This document shows, piece by piece, positions 1-10,588 of a DNA stretch of 64,000 bases. The stretch comes from Astragalus membranaceus. Its lineage: Eukaryota; Streptophyta; Magnoliopsida; Fabales; Fabaceae. Below the pieces are notes generated by a model that did no database searches, was not told where the DNA came from, and saw only the letters and a program-made list of their open reading frames with translations. Within the stretch, counting starts at the first letter, position 1; every line of letters starts with the position of its first letter. The DNA lies in the NCBI GenBank assembly GCA_039519185.1, contig CM076849.1:116640587-116704586 (forward strand). The letters run 5' to 3'. Position numbers and translations under genes: made by a program.

Positions 1-287
1 TAGCTGGCCATGTCGGGTACTTGACTTCTCAAATGACCTTAGCCTTACATAGTTTGCTTGTTTCCTGTTTCACCGCCTCCTTCTTTTCTTTTCCTAGCTT
101 TCTTTTTCATTGGGCCACGGGTCGGTAGTCGGTATTTGTAGCCAATTAGAAGCATAAAAAATTTAGATGGATTCCTTACAATATTTTCAAGCTTCCATGA
201 AAAAACATCGCTATTGTCTTTTAAGATGTTGATCAAGGTTGTTTCCAATCTCTCTCGGAGCCTAGTCATATTTTCGTTTTGTGGCAT
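1..287 (-). pseudogene. Ty3/gypsy reverse transcriptase fragment, degenerate
   Basis: Minus-strand translation shows the start of a gypsy-type reverse transcriptase: a block resembling 'DVFSWK' (usual form DVFAW, near the start of RT) and, closer to the window edge, a stretch reading like 'VKYPTWPA', matching the usual 'REVKYPTWLANVV' motif. The part between is scrambled and the reading frame is broken. The rest of RT lies beyond the left edge. It belongs with the protease and gag scraps to its right as one decayed minus-strand element (order pol-protease-gag in plus coordinates). Inactive. Confidence 0.6.
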
Positions 288-528
288 GACGTGCTATCAA
301 TGATTACTTTCTTTACCTCCTCGGCTGGTTGGAGCCGTTTTTATTTTCTCGTTTCATTCCGGAATCTCATGGATCTAGGTCCAAAAAGTTGCATTGGTTG
401 TTTGCTTGTTCCATGACCTTCTCTCGTGCCCTTTTCAAGCTTAGCTCATAGCACCTTTTGGCTTCTTCTTGGTCCCCTTTGATTGTTTCGATCCGTCCAT
501 CGACTGTGTATTTAATGCAGAGATAGGG

Positions 529-834
529 CTAGGAAACCGCGACCTCTATTGCATTTAGTGTTGGTTTGACTATAATGACGTTGTATGGGGTTGCTTTATT
601 TTCAACCATGTATCGTAAGATTCTGGTCTTGCCTGTTTTTGTGACGCAGAAGGTCGTCCACAAATCGATCCATCCGCACTCAACGACCTTCTCCCCCAAG
701 AAGTCGGTGAGGGAATTTCGAAATGAGTGCAGCAGGCGAGCTGATATTCTCAGAGTGTTGAAGTAAGATAAGGAAGTCACGTTGGTTGAGTTGCCTATGT
801 CGATTAGGACGTGGTCTATGAGGTTGTCAGCCAC
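529..834 (-). pseudogene. Retrotransposon aspartic protease fragment, degenerate
   Basis: A minus-strand reading frame of 101 residues carries 'VLIDIGNSTNV', a decayed form of the gypsy protease active-site motif (usually VLIDxGSS, catalytic Asp kept, Gly-Ser-Ser altered). Further along it has 'YNVIIVKPTLN', matching the family's 'YNxIxGRPxLN' flap-distal block. Order and spacing fit a gypsy protease. The altered active-site context and the lack of a continuous gag-pro-pol frame make it a dead copy. Confidence 0.65.
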
Positions 835-1438
835 GCGCTATATGATTATTGTGCACATGGGGCTGGATTCCTTCCGCATATATTTAGGATAAGCTTATGG
901 TTGAGTGTTTGTTTGTTGCAAGCATCGACGATTGCCTCCTCCCGTGATGGTGTTTATACTTCCCTTGGTTTGGTGGTCATGGGGTTCTGCGCGTGATCAG
1001 ATTGGCCTATAGCCGCGTTCCCTGTCACGTACCTCTTCAAGTGTCCCTACTCGATGAAGTCTACCACTTTTTTAGTAAATTGAAGCAGTCGTCCGTGTGA
1101 TGACCTAATGATCAATGGATTTGACAATTTGCCGAAGCTCCCACCCTAGAGGGTGATTGGTCGACTCTACTCGTACTACAAGGTTGAGCCCCTTGATTTC
1201 CTCTTATATTCAGGCCAAGCTGGTGTTGAGAGCGGTGAGTGGCATGCCTGCTGGGTGGTATGGCTATTTTTGCTTGCTGTCCCAAAACCCGCTCGAATGC
1301 GACTTGATACGCTCTCTTTTATCGTTCCCTCTCTGATTTTCTCTGGCACCACTCGCTCGTTTGGTTTCCACTGCCTCCTCGGCGACGATATGCTTGTCGG
1401 CTTAGACCCGAATGTCTTCCATAGTTGCGGTTTGCGAA
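835..1438. other. Decayed interior between gag and protease of the leftmost gypsy relic
   Basis: Here a nucleocapsid (zinc knuckle) and the gag C-terminus would be expected. I could not find a convincing CCHC motif or a sustained frame. A 108-residue plus-strand reading frame at 1153-1479 looks like a shadow of the decayed minus-strand coding region and is not called as a gene. Confidence 0.4.
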
Positions 1439-1842
1439 TTAATAGGGCCTCTCTGAAGGTTCCCGTACCAAGCCTTTGAGGAAGAAGTTTTCGTCGGGGT
1501 CACCGACATGTATCGTCACTTTGTTGAAGCGAGCTAGGAATCTCTTGAGTGACTCGCCTCGTCCTTGGTGGAGATCAAACAGGTCAGATATAGCGGCATA
1601 TGCTTTCCTCGGGTGGCAGAGAACTGAGCTGTGAATCTGCATGCCAAGTCTTCGAGACTGGCTATGGATCTTGGAGGCAAGCCGATAAACCAGCGCAGTG
1701 CTTCATCTTTCAGCATCTCAGTGAACATCCTACAGCTGGCGACATCATCACCGCCACTGATGAATATTTGTGTCTGGAAAGAAGCTACGTGGTCGTGGGG
1801 GTCATCGCATCCTGAACTTCTTTTGAAAACATATTTATGCAT
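1439..1842 (-). pseudogene. Ty3/gypsy gag fragment, frameshifted
   Basis: Two overlapping minus-strand frames (1534-1842 and 1439-1642) together give the Retrotrans_gag core. The first reads '..DPHDHVASFQTQ..' then 'MLKDEALRWFIGLPPRSIAS' and 'LACRFTAQF', matching the family pattern DPxDHLxxFxTxM / AxxWFxxLPPxSIxSFxxLxxxFxxxF. The second continues with 'ESLKRFLARFNK'. The change of frame between them, and a missing N-terminus, show decay. It sits between the protease fragment and the LTR at about 2116, as expected for a minus-strand gypsy element. Confidence 0.75.
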
Positions 1843-2115
1843 AATGTACCTAATTATGCTTCAATGTACCTAATTAATGTGGTTATATTTACACTCTATT
1901 TGAAGACATGTTTATGCATAATTGTTTCTGGTTATCTTATGCCTTTGAATCGTTGTTGAACCTTTGAGAAAACTACTTATCTATAATATATAATATAAAT
2001 GAATTAAAGAATGGTAAGAGGCAAACGTAGATTAGATGTATGTCTCAAGGCTAGGACACATTCAGGCTTCCTTTAGTTATAAGGAATTGGTTCCCATTTT
2101 CATCTGGAATAGTTT
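1843..2115. other. AT-rich junction, no feature recognised
   Basis: Gag homology stops abruptly at about 1842 and the LTR-like sequence starts near 2116. The DNA between is AT-rich, with an imperfect direct repeat ('catatttatgcataatgt' near 1830 and 'catgtttatgcataattg' near 1907). No leader or primer-binding site is recognisable, so a deletion or small insertion probably removed the original gag start. Confidence 0.4.
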
Positions 2116-2626
2116 CTATTCTGTACTGTATCTCTGGACCTGTATCCGATCTTAGACACAAGATCCGATCCGAGATAGTTGGTAGGGTTTGGTCTTGATC
2201 AACCAAGCTCCGCTTCTGATCCAGGGCAGGTGGTACCTGCGAGGACACTCCGACGCTCAAGTCAGCTAGGGAACTGATTAGAGGTAAAGAGTAGGAAAGA
2301 GTGGGTACCTTGAACATTGCATTGAATGTCTATGTATAGAGTAAAAGTGTGTTGTTCTAATGAATCAGAGCCGTCCGATCTAGGGCCTAGATCTTAACCG
2401 TTGGTTAATGAATCTGCTTTTGCTTTTGGGCCTCACTATTGTGGATTGGGCCAATCCATAATAGTTGCCCCCCAAGTCGGGTCGCCTGTGAGGCGATCTT
2501 GACTTTTAAGCCTTGTCTGAGCTCCACGAAACCGGGCTAGTGCTCACGACACAGAGATGACCTTTGAGTGACTCAAGGTTCCTCTGAATATTCGGGATTC
2601 AGACTTTAGATCGCGACCTTCTCCAA
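2116..2626 (-). repeat. LTR of the outer gypsy element, left part
   Basis: From about 2118 the sequence 'ctgtactgtatctctggacc' and the next ~70 bases are almost identical to 39,711-39,780, where the same sequence stands directly beside a gag leader. This marks the gag-proximal LTR end of a minus-strand element. The LTR is interrupted after 2626 by the tandem LTR-element array and resumes at 37,571. The joined sequence across the break resembles one unit of the 78-bp minisatellite, which supports continuity. The far end of the LTR is not defined. Confidence 0.6.
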
Positions 2627-3004
2627 TGTAACACCCATTTCTACCCGGCAATTTAATAATAAAAATCAGAGTTTTCAAAAACAAATGGATGTACATTTTC
2701 CGACTAAAACCACAAAATGAACATGGTTAAGTCATTGGTAAAAACAGATACATAGCACTTTAAAAATAAGTCAACTTCCATTACTACGCAGCGGATTTTC
2801 AAAAAGGTTTTAACTCAAAACAATCACGGCCTCTTTATCCAACTTAAGACAACTCATAAAACAACGACAACCAACGTTAAAATTCATACAATAGGATAAC
2901 AAAATAAAATAGTAATAATATGCGTTCATCCCTCCGAGTGCTACGTATCAGAGCGACGACACTGACTCGAACTAACGAAGGTACACAGCCTTCATTCGTG
3001 GTTA

Positions 3005-3009
3005 CCTGC
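3005..3009. other. Target site duplication of the Ogre-type element (left)
   Basis: CCTGC, matching 19,713-19,717. Uninterrupted array LTRs read 'ggttacctgcacgttacc' at this point with one CCTGC, confirming the insertion. Confidence 0.93.
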
Positions 3010-4311
3010 TGTTGCACCCCGAAAAATCCCGGTTTGGGGTTTCTCAATGTACAACGTGGAAAAATTTGGAGCCGCCACCAATATTTTAATTTTAAGACCA
3101 AAACATTGAAAAAAAAGTCTTTTGGACAAGGCGGATGGTCTTTGAAAACTAGAGATATAGGTTCGGGGGTCGATTACGTGCGAGGAAGGTGTTAGCACCG
3201 CGCACGTCCTTTCTACCGAAAGGGAACCTCTAATTAAATGTGTGGTTTTAACACTTGATTTGAAAAATACCTAGATTTGCCTATTCATTTCTTGGGAAAA
3301 CTTAACAAAAATTTTATTTTGGGGGGAAAAAGGTTTTTTAGAAAAAAGTGCTTGACGGGACATGGCCCGCTCCTACGTATCTCCCGGTGCGATGGAGAAT
3401 TCAAAGCTACGTAGTTCTTGGTTTTTGGTTTTTTAACTTTTTAGGTGAGTTTTCAAAATAGGACGAGTACTAGCGAGTGATTAAACTAGCTAAGGCTATG
3501 GGTAATCACCGCTAAGTACTCAAAAGGAGTCGCTACCGCTAGTCAAACGAACTAAGGTTCTGGGTGATGGTTGGTAACAACTTGTTTTTATTCTCTTTTT
3601 GAAAGCTTTTTTGAAAAGGATTGATTTGTTTGATGACCAAACTAGCAAAGGCTATGGGTGGTCATCGCTTACTGTTCTTTTTGGAGAAAGGACATCGATG
3701 TCAATAGCTAGACGAACTACGGTTCTGATTAGCTACTAACAACAATGGGTTTGAAAACATTTTTGTTTGTTTTGAAAATGGAGGTTTAGGGGGATGAAAA
3801 GAATTTTTATTTGCTGCGCTTGACGAGGACGTGACTCGCTCCTACGTATCCCAAACGGGAATAAAAGCGACGTAGTTCTAAAAAATGTTTTTGAAAGGGT
3901 TTAAAAGGGGCAAGCTGGATCACCCGAGACCATCTTCACCACTTAGAATATGATGCACTAGGCATAAGTGGGAATCATATGGTTCATCCTCAGCAATGGA
4001 CGATAACATACAAGAACGAGTATGTGAATGCTATAGCTAAGTTAAATCACATGGATCACAATAACTAGATATTAACAAATGAAAAGACTGAAATACCTCT
4101 GATGAAGACAGATATTACAGATCTGAAGAACGAGCGAAAATGAAGCGGAGAATTGGAAAATGAGATTTGCGAGAGTTGTCTTCCCAGATCTCGTGAAATG
4201 TCTCTCAGATCTCGTGAAAATGTCTCTCAGATCTCGTGAAAAATGTGTGTAGCAATTCTTCTCTCTGATCTTGTGTGAAGTGTCCGTGTCAAAATGTGAT
4301 TTGAGGCTGCC

Positions 4312-4319
4312 TATTTATA
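4312..4319 (-). promoter_or_regulatory. TATA box of the Ogre-type LTR (3' copy)
   Basis: Minus strand TATAAATA inside 'CCTATAAATAGGC', downstream of the AATCGATT array and so placed as a U3/R promoter. The functional 5' LTR copy is at 18,857-18,864. Transcription should start about 30 bp further along the minus strand. Confidence 0.7.
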
Positions 4320-4399
4320 GGCTTAGGAAAGCGTAGAATTTTTAAAAAACATTTATTGCACGGATGAATTGATTGTTTGAGCCTTTGGAAATAGCAAAG

Positions 4400-4920
4400 A
4401 ATCGATTCTTGGACACCCTAAATGGGTGAAAATCGATTCCATGCTTAGTTAAAATAAGTGGGAATCGATTCTTGGCTCTTGGAAATGACTTGAAAATCGA
4501 TTCCATGCTTTGACAAAATGAGGAGGAATCGATTCTTGGCTCTTTAAAGTGGCCTGAAAATCGATTTTATGTTTTGACAAAATAAGGAGGAATCGATTCT
4601 TGGCTCTTTAAAGTGGCCTGAAAATCGATTTCATGCCTTGATAGCATAGGTGAGAATCGATTCTTGGCTCCTAAAAGTGGCCTGAAAATCGATTTCATGC
4701 CTTGATAGCATAGGTGAGAATCGATTCTTGGCTCCTAAAAGTGGCCTGAAAATCGATTTCATGCCTTGATGGCATAGGGGGAATCGATTCTTGGCTCCTT
4801 AACATGGCCTGAAAATCGATTTCATGGTTTAATATTGGATTAAAGAATCGATTTCATGGCCTTTACCAAATAGTATAAATCGATTCTTGGCCCTTGGAAC
4901 AGAATGGAAATCAATTCTTA
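4400..4920 (-). repeat. AATCGATT tandem array in the U3 of the 3' LTR
   Basis: Partner of the array in the 5' LTR, with the same two alternating contexts. Unit number is the same apart from the one site altered by a point change. Confidence 0.85.
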
Positions 4921-5168
4921 TTTTCCACAAAAATGTTTTTTTATGTTTTTGCCATGCATGCATAAAATATTTTCCAAAGCTTGCCATGCATGCATAACAT
5001 ATTTTTCAAAACCCTAGTTTCTTAAAAAGTGCATTTTAACCCTAAGAATGATTTCGAAAACCTTGGAGCGGTTTCTAGGATTCAAAATGCAATACACTTT
5101 ATTATTATTATTTTTTTGTGGAGAAAATTAGGGTTTGGACCTAAGCCGGACAAAATTGGGGTATGACA

Positions 5169-5182
5169 GCTGCCCCTCTTTA
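5169..5182 (-). other. Polypurine tract of the Ogre-type element
   Basis: Minus strand AAAGAGGGGCAGC directly beside the LTR end TGTCATACC. This is the expected plus-strand DNA primer site. Confidence 0.8.
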
Positions 5183-6920
5183 TCTGAATTTTAACGAGGA
5201 ATATGAATTGGCCGAAACATATTCCAAGGCAAAATAAAGATAAAGAATTCAGAAATTATACCGATTTTGTCCACTTGGGGAAACCCGAATTTTCCTCTTT
5301 TCTTTTTCTATATTTTTTCGTGAAAAGATGGGCTTGAGAACAAACGGGGAACGGTTAACACCTGGCGCATTAACCGAGAGAGAAAATGACGGACCACTCG
5401 GGGTCTGAAGGAGCACTAAGGCTCTGAAGGACCGCTCAGGGTCTGAAGGAGCACTAAGGCTCTGAAGGACCACTCAGGGTCTGAAGGAGCACCAAGGCTC
5501 TGAAGGTCTAATTCGCAATCGATGCTTGGCGCATTGATTAAAGTCAAACTGAAGGACCGACGAGGTCTGAAGGGCATGCCTAAGCCTGATGGACCAATGG
5601 GTCTGATGGAGCGCAAACTAGCAACGGTACTAGTAAAACGGTCTGCCTGAAGGGGTGGCCTTTTCCGAGCAGCCAGGATGGGTCAAGATCAGATCCAGAA
5701 CTGATATGTTGCCCATGTATGACGTCCATTGTGTCTTAGGCTGACACAACTAGTCTGAAGGACCACTCGGGGTCTGAAGGACTTACTCGCCGCTTGAATG
5801 CGAGGTGAAGTCTGCTTTTGAAGGGACACTTGGGTCCTGAAGGGATTCACGAATCCTGTTGATTGATTGATTGAAATGACTGGTGCTGCTGTACTGATTT
5901 GAGGTACCTGCATACGTCGGTTAATGCAAGGAATGGTGCATTGAGTATGGGTGCATGTTATGCAAGGGCATGTTATGGGTGCATGTTATGCAAGGGCATG
6001 TTATGGGTGCATGTTATGCAAAGGCATGTTATGGGTGCATGTTATGCAAAGGCATGTTATGCTATGATTTTGGTGCGATGCTGAATGCGGTGAAATGCTA
6101 TTTCTGATTCTTCCTCTCTGTGATTTTTGGTCAGCTTTCTTTTTTCTGACTGTTTGTTTTTTCTTTTGCCTTTTCATTCTTTGATCAGCTTTCTTTTTTC
6201 TGATCGTTTGTTTTTGCTTGCTCTTTTGCTCTTTTGGCTTATTTTCTTTTGCTGGTTCGACCAACCCATGACGAGACTGAGGAACCCGTTAGACTTGTGG
6301 TGGCGTATAAGCCAAGTGCCGATTGTCTTGTGATTTGCCATCTGAAATGGCTTATGAGCGCAATTATTTCCTTGTAAGCTTAATTTGCCCTGAGAAGTTG
6401 CTTCCTTCCCATAACTTTTAAAAATTTCGTAATGCTTGTGATGCCCTATGGTTTATGCACATGTTTTACAGATCAGTGTTACCATCATCATAAAACGTTT
6501 ATTTTGAGCAGAAAAAGCAAAAATAGAAGGCAAAGAGATATGAAAAGGTTGAACTTTATTGATACAGAAGCCGATTGTACAGAAGGTTACACCGACTATT
6601 CAATACATTTGAAAATTTAAACTACAAAAAGACACGAAAAAGAGAGAAGCTGATTTCTGACTGTCCGTCTCTGTGGAGCAGTGCTAAACATTTATGTCCT
6701 TGACTTTGATCACCTCCTCATCCAAATTTCCGGGGAGTTTGTATGCCTTTCTTTACTTTTCATGCCCAAGCTTTCCGACCCTAATTTTTGCCTGGATCGC
6801 CCTTTGCGGGTTTTCAATCCACCGGGTCGCTCTGATTTTGCCTAGGCCGCCCTTTCGGGTTTTCAACCTAGCGAGCTAATTCTTGCTTGGCTTATCTTTC
6901 TCTTTTTTCCGTCTACTTCT
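5183..6920 (-). other. 3' noncoding region of the Ogre-type element with short tandem repeats
   Basis: About 1.7 kb between the pol stop and the polypurine tract with no coding frame I trust. It holds an irregular array of 'ggtctgaaggaccactc' / 'gagcactaaggctctgaagg' units (about 5395-5560, echoes to 5830), a clean 28-bp tandem repeat at 5949-6060, and pyrimidine-rich repeats around 6125-6245. Frames of 60-90 codons here are by-products of the repeats. Long repeat-bearing 3' regions are usual in Ogre/Tat elements. Confidence 0.7.
5949..6060. repeat. 28-bp tandem repeat, four units
   Basis: Four head-to-tail units of 28 bp (5949, 5977, 6005, 6033) starting GGGTGCATGTTATGCAA. The first two have 'aaggg' and the last two 'aaagg' at the same spot. 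Confidence 0.9.
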
Positions 6921-9900
6921 TTAGGCATAATACTTCTTCACTGAATCAGAATTGACTGGGTTCCTGAGATCCTCGCCATCCATATTTGTGAGTACCAGCG
7001 CTCCTCCGGAAAATGCTTTCTTGACCACGTAAGGTCCATCATAGTTGGGCGTCCACTTCCCACGGGGATCGCTCTGAATGGGCAGGCTCTTCTTGAGTAC
7101 AAGATCTCCTTCATTGAATTCTCGGGGCCGGACCTTCTTGTCAAAAGCAGTCTTCATCCTTTGTTGGTACAGTTGCCCATGACACAAGGCTGTGATTCTC
7201 TTCTCCTCAATGAGGTTTAGCTGATCTAGGCGAGCTTGTACCCACTCCGCTTCTTCCAGCTTAGTTTCCATTAGTACCCGCAGGGAGGGTATTTCGACCT
7301 CAATAGGGAGGACTGCCTCTGACCCGTATACCAGAGAGAAAGGGGTTGCCCCGGTCGATGTGCGCACTGAAGTACGATAACCGTGTAGAGCGAAAGGAAG
7401 CATCTCGTGCCAATCTTTGTACGTGACCACCATTTTCTGCACTATCTTCTTGATGTTTTTGTTGGCCGCTTCGACTGCCCCATTCATCTTGGGCCGATAG
7501 GGTGAAGAATTATGATGCTGGATTCTGACCTCTGCGCACAAGTCCTTCATCATTTTGCTGTTCAGGTTGCTGCCGTTATCAGTGATGATCTTGTTAGGAA
7601 GACCATAACGGCAAATCAAATCTTTCTTCACAAACTTGGCGACCACTGAACTGGTTACACTGGAGTAGGAAGCAGCTTCGACCCACTTAGTGAAATAATC
7701 GATTGCAACCAGAATGAAACGATGCCCATTTGATGCTTTAGGCTCTATAGGGCCAATGACGTCCATGCCCCACATTGAGAACGGCCAAGATGCAGTCATG
7801 ACATTTAGAGAGGCAGGCGGCACATGAATGTGATCCGCGTAGATTTGGCACTTGTGGCACTTTCGGACGAAGCTGTAGCAGTCACCTTCCATCTGCAACC
7901 AGTAATAGCCGGCTCTCAAGATTTTTCTTGCCATGGTGTGCCCACTGGAATGAACCCCGAACGACCCTTCATGGACCTCTTTCATAATTTTTGCTGCCTC
8001 TTCCTCTGTCACACATCTCAGGAGGACCCTATCATGATTCCTTTTGTAGAGGACTTCGCCATTCAAAAAGAAATTCCTTGACAATCTTCTGAGCGTTCTT
8101 CTGTCATTCTCTGATGCCCCAGGGGGATATTCTCTATTGATGACGTACTGCTTGATATCATAATACCATGGCTTGCTATCAGGCTCTTCCTCAATTACAG
8201 TGCAGTAATGATGTGCCGGGAGACCCCGATGTTGGATTCTGATACGAGTTAGACTTTTGTCACAATTGATGTTGAACATTGACGACAGAGTTGCTAAAGC
8301 ATCGGCCAGCTGATTTTCACCTCGAGGGATATGCTGGAAAGTAATTTCGTCGAAGGACTCCACCAATTCCTGGACATAATTACAATAAGGGATCAATTTA
8401 GGATCTCTGGTCTCCCAATCACCTCTCACCTGATGGATAACCAAAGCCGAATCGCCATACACATCGAGTCTTTTAACCTTCCATTCAAGGGCTGCCTGAA
8501 TCCCCAAGATGCACGCTTCATATTCTGCGATGTTGTTAGTGACATAAAAGCTTAATCTGGCAGTGACCGGAACGAAGCGGTTATCTGGGGAGATTAGCAC
8601 AGCCCCAGCTCCGTGCCCCCACACATTGGATGCACCATCGAATATCATCCTCCACCTCTCCTCTTCTTGAGACTTTCCTTCCTCAAACAGTGCCATGATG
8701 TCTTCATCGGGAAAATCATACTGCATTGGTTGGTAGTCTTGAATTGGCTGACATGCTAAGTACTCGGCGAGTGCACTGCCCTTGATCGCTTTCTGCGTGA
8801 CATGCAGGATATCGTACTCTGATAATAACATTTGCCAACGAGCGATCCGTCCTGTGAGTGCTGGCTTTTCAAAAATATACTTGATTGGATCCATTTTAGA
8901 TACCAACCAGGTTGTATGACTTAGCATGTACTGCCTTAGACGATGAGCAGCCCATGCTAAGGCACAACAAGTTTTTTCTAGCATCGAATATCTCGTCTCA
9001 CAGTCAGTGAACTTTTTACTCAAGTAGTATATGGCATGCTCTTTCTTCCCTGATTCATCATGCTGCCCCAGCACACACCCCATCGAATTGTCCAACACGG
9101 TTAGATACAGGATGAGCGGTCTTCCGGGCACTGGCGGCATCAGAACTGGTGGGTTTTGAAGGTAATCTTTGATTCTCTCAGAAGCTCTTTGGCAATCATC
9201 ATTCCACTCTAATCTTTGGTTCTTGCACAACAGCTTAAAGAGAGGCTCGCAAGTGGCGGTCAATTGGAATATGAACCTTGAGATGTAGTTCAGTCTCCCA
9301 AGGAAACCACGAACCTCTTTTTCAGTCTTTGGTGCTGGCATTTCAAGGATTGCCTTGACTTTATCTGGATCAACCTCTATCCCTTTCTGACTGACAATGA
9401 ATCCCAGTAATTTTCCAGATCTCACACCGAAAGTGCATTTTGCTGGGTTTAACCTGAGCTTGAACTTCCGTAGACGCTCAAAGAGTTTTTGCAGGTTGAC
9501 AATGTGTCCTTCATCAGTCTTGGACTTTGCAATCATATCATCTACATACACCTCAATTTCCTTGTGCATCATATCGTGGAATAACGTGACCATTGCCCTT
9601 TGATAAGTCGCACCGGCATTCTTGAGTCCAAAAGGCATCACTTTGTAGCAGAATGTTCCCCAAAGAGTTATGAAGGTGGTTTTCTCCATATCCTCTGGAG
9701 CCATTTTTATCTGGTTGTACCCTGAATACCCATCCATAAAGGAGAATAAAGAATGTCGGGCTGTGCTGTCTACCAGAACATCAATATGAGGCAGAGGGAA
9801 GTCGTCTTTGGGGCTAGCTCTATTCAGATCCCTGTAATCGACACACATCCTGACCTTGCCATCCTTTTTCGGAACAGGGACGATATTTGCTACCCATTGG

Positions 9901-10418
9901 GGATACTTGGCCACTGCTAGAAACCCTGCATCAAACTGCTTTTTCACCTCATCCCGGATTTTCAATGACATCTCAGGTTTCATTCTTCTCAATTTCTGCT
10001 TGACCGGTGGACACTCTGGCTTCACGGGTAACCTGTGCTCAACAATACCAGTATCTAACCCTGGCATATCCTTATACGACCACGCAAAGACATCAGCGTA
10101 ATCACGCAAGAGTTGGATTAGCCTTTTGCGTTCACTTTCTTCCATGGCAGTACCGACCTTAACCTCCCTTTTATCATCTTCTGTACCCAAGTTGATGATT
10201 TCAATCGACTCTCCATGAGGCTGAATGATCTTTTCTTCCTGCTCTATTAGTCTTGCCAATTCCGGAGGAGTTTCCCAGTTTTCCTCAACACCCCCTTCAG
10301 TTTGGTTGATTGGATGATCAAAGCCATAATAGGAATCATTAGCACTGTTATTTTCAGAGACAATTACTTTTGATCTGCATTCGTAGAAGCAGAAAGTAGA
10401 ATGAAAAGCGAAACACAC
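6921..10418 (-). CDS. pol: Ogre/Tat pol: RT, RNase H, archaeal-type RNase H, integrase
   Basis: 1165 codons. Reverse transcriptase spans about residues 105-435, with 'MCVDYRDLN', catalytic D229, 'MPFGLKNAGATYQ' and YVDD at 291-294. A first RNase H (about 436-560) follows. A second, archaeal-type RNase H (about 588-712) comes next, with catalytic candidates D594, E632, D656 and D706 and the 'TNNIAEYEA' signature; a dual RNase H is the hallmark of Tat/Ogre. The integrase has a zinc finger with H823/H827 (H816 nearby) and C854/C857, and a DD35E triad of D886, D947 and E983. No chromodomain is seen. The ATG at 10,418 lies inside the predicted intron, so the natural protein probably has no separate start and is made as a gag-pro-pol fusion after splicing, entering at codon 15. 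All core residues are intact. Confidence 0.95.
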   Translation of the reverse strand: MCFAFHSTFCFYECRSKVIVSENNSANDSYYGFDHPINQTEGGVEENWETPPELARLIEQEEKIIQPHGESIEIINLGTEDDKREVKVGTAMEESERKRLIQLLRDYADVFAWSYKDMPGLDTGIVEHRLPVKPECPPVKQKLRRMKPEMSLKIRDEVKKQFDAGFLAVAKYPQWVANIVPVPKKDGKVRMCVDYRDLNRASPKDDFPLPHIDVLVDSTARHSLFSFMDGYSGYNQIKMAPEDMEKTTFITLWGTFCYKVMPFGLKNAGATYQRAMVTLFHDMMHKEIEVYVDDMIAKSKTDEGHIVNLQKLFERLRKFKLRLNPAKCTFGVRSGKLLGFIVSQKGIEVDPDKVKAILEMPAPKTEKEVRGFLGRLNYISRFIFQLTATCEPLFKLLCKNQRLEWNDDCQRASERIKDYLQNPPVLMPPVPGRPLILYLTVLDNSMGCVLGQHDESGKKEHAIYYLSKKFTDCETRYSMLEKTCCALAWAAHRLRQYMLSHTTWLVSKMDPIKYIFEKPALTGRIARWQMLLSEYDILHVTQKAIKGSALAEYLACQPIQDYQPMQYDFPDEDIMALFEEGKSQEEERWRMIFDGASNVWGHGAGAVLISPDNRFVPVTARLSFYVTNNIAEYEACILGIQAALEWKVKRLDVYGDSALVIHQVRGDWETRDPKLIPYCNYVQELVESFDEITFQHIPRGENQLADALATLSSMFNINCDKSLTRIRIQHRGLPAHHYCTVIEEEPDSKPWYYDIKQYVINREYPPGASENDRRTLRRLSRNFFLNGEVLYKRNHDRVLLRCVTEEEAAKIMKEVHEGSFGVHSSGHTMARKILRAGYYWLQMEGDCYSFVRKCHKCQIYADHIHVPPASLNVMTASWPFSMWGMDVIGPIEPKASNGHRFILVAIDYFTKWVEAASYSSVTSSVVAKFVKKDLICRYGLPNKIITDNGSNLNSKMMKDLCAEVRIQHHNSSPYRPKMNGAVEAANKNIKKIVQKMVVTYKDWHEMLPFALHGYRTSVRTSTGATPFSLVYGSEAVLPIEVEIPSLRVLMETKLEEAEWVQARLDQLNLIEEKRITALCHGQLYQQRMKTAFDKKVRPREFNEGDLVLKKSLPIQSDPRGKWTPNYDGPYVVKKAFSGGALVLTNMDGEDLRNPVNSDSVKKYYA

Positions 10419-10588
10419 AAATAAAGCTAAAAGAAAGGAAAGATAAATGAAGAAAAAGAGATTTTATTGATGGAATTTGAAACAAGCGTTTTTATTGATG
10501 ATGGGATCACTGAAAATAAAACATGCATGCCCTAACAAACTATCCTGAGGCCTTGGGCAGAGCCAAAGGAATGCATTACAATCATTAC
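10375..10588 (-). other. Predicted intron joining gag-pro to pol in frame (214 bp)
   Basis: The donor is TCAAA|GTAATG, overlapping the gag-pro stop codon. The acceptor is GAATGCAG|ATCAAAAG after a pyrimidine-rich tract. Removing 214 bases joins the second base of the last gag-pro Lys codon to the third base of the pol codon ending at 10,374. Frame is kept, the stop is removed, and reading runs straight into pol. Splicing between protease and RT is known for pea Ogre; the exact sites here are my inference. Confidence 0.68.

Larger units (their letters stand above)
3010..5168 (-). repeat. Ogre-type 3' LTR (left, 2159 bp)
   Basis: Begins TGTTGCACCCCG and ends GGGGTATGACA on the plus strand. It contains, in minus-strand order, an AATCGATT-rich array (4400-4920), a TATA box (4312-4319), and two diverged copies of a block around 'cgctcctacgtatc' (near 3370 and 3837). 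It also has several degenerate 'aaactagc(t)aaggctatggg' repeats (3480-3750). Confidence 0.93.

Noticed and set aside
811..1479. Plus-strand frames at 811-996 and 1153-1479
   Set aside because: They are opposite the decayed minus-strand gag-protease and show no similarity to known families.
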